From contig JBDKJS010000183.1 of assembly GCA_039806065.1 (NCBI GenBank), positions 1 to 25,211 on the forward strand: a stretch of 25,211 nucleotides of DNA, given 5' to 3'. This DNA is from JBDKJS01 sp039806065 (GTDB lineage: Bacteria; Bacteroidota; Bacteroidia; AKYH767-A; 2013-40CM-41-45). The notes beneath the pieces were generated by a model. That model had not been told where the DNA came from, did not search any database, and saw only the letters and a program-made list of their open reading frames with translations. A program made the translations under genes and the position numbers. Below, one piece after another: positions 23,337 to 25,211 of this stretch. The first letter of the stretch is position 1. Every line of letters starts with the position of its first letter.

Positions 23337-25211
23337 ATGACACGAAAGTTTTTTTTCAACCTAATGGTTGTTGCCCTATTGTTATCCATAAGTGGTAATG
23401 CCAAAAATGTAATGCTAAAATCGGGGACAATAACTCCAGATGAAACCTTGCTCGCATCACAGCTGAGCGCTGTCCCATCACAGAATGAAATCTACAATGA
23501 TCAATTTATTAGATTAGTTCAATTTAAAAATCTACTCACACCTGCAGCCAAAGCAACCCTAAGAGCACAAGGTATTAGGGTGATGAATTACATTCCCTAC
23601 AATACTTATTATTGTGCCTTTTCTATCCATACCAATCTATCGGTATTGAAACAGTTTGAAGTCACTGCTATTATCCCGCTAACGGTAGCCATGAAGACAG
23701 ATCAAAATCTTCTAATCGGAAACTACCCAGCCTATGCAGTTAAAAAAGCAGGAATGGTAGATCTAACACTTAGAATCCATTCAAACTTTAAGGAGGCTAA
23801 CCTTTCTATAGACTTAAATCAATTTAACGCAAGCATTGTCCACCAATACCCTAATTATAATCTTGTAATAGCTCGAGTGCCAATTGAGCAGTTGTCAAGT
23901 GTAATTCAAAGACCCTATATAGAATATGCAACGGCCATACTTCCCGATGGCGATCCGGAAGATACCAAGGGTAGAAGTTTACACAGAAGCAATACCATCA
24001 ATAGTGAAAAACTCAACGATCCAAAATACAATGGTGAAGGTGTGAGCATTGCTCTTGCAGATGATGGTGCAGTAGGGCCGCATATAGATTTTACTGGAAG
24101 AATGGTAAATTATGTGGTTGGAAGCGGTGGAACTCACGGTGATATGACCTCAGGCATTGCAGTAGGTGCTGGAAATCTTGATCCTACCAAGGCAGGAATG
24201 GCCAACGGTGCTGATATTTATGTTTATGATATTGGCGCTGGACCTAATGGTTACGATCATATTTATGAAGCGCCTGCTCATTTATTAACTGATTACACTG
24301 TCATTACTTCCACATCCTATTCTCAAGGTTGCAATACCTACAATGCAATTGCTGCCACAGGCGATCAAATAGCCCACGATAACCCTAACTTGTGCTTGGT
24401 ATTTTCTGGTGGAAATAACAATGGTAATGACTGTGGTTATGGTGCTGGAGGTAATTGGGGTAATATCACTGGTGGTTTTAAACAAGGAAAAAATGTTATT
24501 GCTGCAGCTAATTTAGATGCATATGAAGTAATAGATGGCACCAGCAGCAAAGGCCCAAGTGAAGATGGAAGAATTAAACCTGATATTGCTGCAAATGGGC
24601 GAAATCAAATGTCAACTGACGAAAACAATACCTATCAAGTGGGCGGTGGAACAAGTGCTGCATGCCCTAGTATTGCTGGTACATGTGCCCAACTTTATCA
24701 GGCATTCAGATCTTTAAATGCTAACGCTGATCCTGAAGGTGGCTTTATCAAAGCACTTCTTCAAAATACAGCTGAAGATATTGGAAACCCTGGCCCTGAC
24801 TTCACTTATGGTTATGGTAGAATCAATGCCTTTAGAGCACTTACTACGCTCAACAATAATTGGTACCTAAGTGATAGCATTCTGGCCAATGCAACCAACA
24901 CTCATACCATCGTGGTTCCTGCTAATACCCAACAACTCAAAGTCATGCTTTATTGGATTGATCAAGATGGGGCTCCTGGGGCTGCCATATCATTAGTTAA
25001 TGATTTAAATATGACCGTTGCAGATCCTTCTTTTCAAGTATTCAATCCATGGGTTTTAGATCATACTCCTAATGCCGCCAATCTTGCCTTACCCGCTACT
25101 AGAAATATTGACAGCAGAAATAACATGGAGCAAGTTACCATTGATGCCCCTACTGCTGGCACTTATACGGTAGATGTTGAAGGATTTAGTGTGCCTTCCT
25201 CAGGACAGAAG
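23337..25211 (+). CDS. S8 family (subtilisin-like) serine protease, 3' partial
   Basis: The frame opens at ATG 23337 and has no stop before the window ends, giving 625 residues of a longer protein. MTRKFFFNLMVVALLLSISGNA is a signal peptide. Residues about 45-215 look like a pro-region of two similar beta-alpha units. The peptidase domain (about 225-515) has the triad D242 (ALADDG), H267 (GTHGDMTSG, a variant of HGTxVAG) and S440 (GGGTSAACPSIAG), with the oxyanion Asn N360 in SGGNNN. The C-terminal part, from about 540, resembles the beta domain after bacterial subtilases (VNDLNM, NNMEQV, GTYTVDVEGFSVP). A T9SS tail may follow outside the window. It begins 16 bases after the BNR protein stop, so the two are likely one operon. 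Substrate unknown. Confidence 0.92.
   Translation, partial: MTRKFFFNLMVVALLLSISGNAKNVMLKSGTITPDETLLASQLSAVPSQNEIYNDQFIRLVQFKNLLTPAAKATLRAQGIRVMNYIPYNTYYCAFSIHTNLSVLKQFEVTAIIPLTVAMKTDQNLLIGNYPAYAVKKAGMVDLTLRIHSNFKEANLSIDLNQFNASIVHQYPNYNLVIARVPIEQLSSVIQRPYIEYATAILPDGDPEDTKGRSLHRSNTINSEKLNDPKYNGEGVSIALADDGAVGPHIDFTGRMVNYVVGSGGTHGDMTSGIAVGAGNLDPTKAGMANGADIYVYDIGAGPNGYDHIYEAPAHLLTDYTVITSTSYSQGCNTYNAIAATGDQIAHDNPNLCLVFSGGNNNGNDCGYGAGGNWGNITGGFKQGKNVIAAANLDAYEVIDGTSSKGPSEDGRIKPDIAANGRNQMSTDENNTYQVGGGTSAACPSIAGTCAQLYQAFRSLNANADPEGGFIKALLQNTAEDIGNPGPDFTYGYGRINAFRALTTLNNNWYLSDSILANATNTHTIVVPANTQQLKVMLYWIDQDGAPGAAISLVNDLNMTVADPSFQVFNPWVLDHTPNAANLALPATRNIDSRNNMEQVTIDAPTAGTYTVDVEGFSVPSSGQK

Noticed and set aside
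24535..24717. 60-codon plus-strand frame near the right end
   Set aside because: It is out of frame inside the subtilisin-like protease, whose own frame is open from 23337 to the window end and carries the catalytic Ser.
1..25211. Mobile element, prophage or defence island
   Set aside because: No transposase, integrase, toxin-antitoxin, restriction or phage gene, and no flanking repeats; composition looks even across the window.

Overview
The window looks like a piece of a Bacteroidota chromosome. It is AT-rich and has two proteins ending in type IX secretion (T9SS) C-terminal sorting domains (an alpha-amylase and a BNR/VPS10-like protein), a DUF4249 lipoprotein, a GldA-type ABC ATPase, TPR-type sensor kinases, and several copies of the Bacteroidota promoter element TAnnTTTG instead of sigma70 boxes. 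Shine-Dalgarno sites are mostly absent, as usual in this phylum. I cannot name a genus; the gene set would suit a free-living, possibly gliding member of the Chitinophagales/Sphingobacteriales/Flavobacteriales range (inference). No tRNA, rRNA, CRISPR array, IS element, prophage or att site was seen. The window is gene-dense: the longest gap between genes is about 236 bases (19686-19921), so no gene-free stretch exceeds 300 bases.

Layout. 1-1733: a two-component pair, a 5'-truncated TPR-type histidine kinase and a NarL-type response regulator with its own promoter. 1829-3523: a SpmA-SpmB fusion membrane protein. 3686-6286: a secreted GH13 alpha-amylase with a T9SS tail, closed by a hairpin terminator. 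6436-8732: an orphan membrane histidine kinase overlapping hemW by one base. 8787-9659: a DUF4249 lipoprotein. A shared bidirectional terminator separates it from metK (minus strand). 11214-13214 (minus): a GldA-like ATPase followed by a secreted protein built of ten ~35-residue repeats. 13334-15756 (plus): a tightly packed operon of rsgA, a family 9 glycosyltransferase and a small protein that reads as a decayed YrdC/TsaC-like domain. 15850-16656 (minus): dapD. 16729-18211 (plus): ruvX, def and a TPR lipoprotein joined by ATGA overlaps. 18361-18975: a single-cysteine thioredoxin-like protein, converging with an overlapping stop on a two-TM coiled-coil protein (18972-19685, minus). 19922-25211: two large exported proteins, a ten-Asp-box BNR/VPS10 protein with a T9SS tail and an S8 subtilisin-like protease that runs off the window end.

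How the genes fit together. Most of the window is core metabolism and translation/ribosome maintenance (metK, dapD, hemW, rsgA, def, ruvX) interspersed with envelope and secretion functions. The accessory interest lies in the ten-repeat protein beside gldA, the degenerate YrdC-like protein in the rsgA operon, promoter boxes lying only 4-6 bases from start codons (likely leaderless transcripts), and the BNR/protease pair at the right end. No single obvious new defence or mobile system is present; the repeat protein is the strongest candidate for something undescribed.
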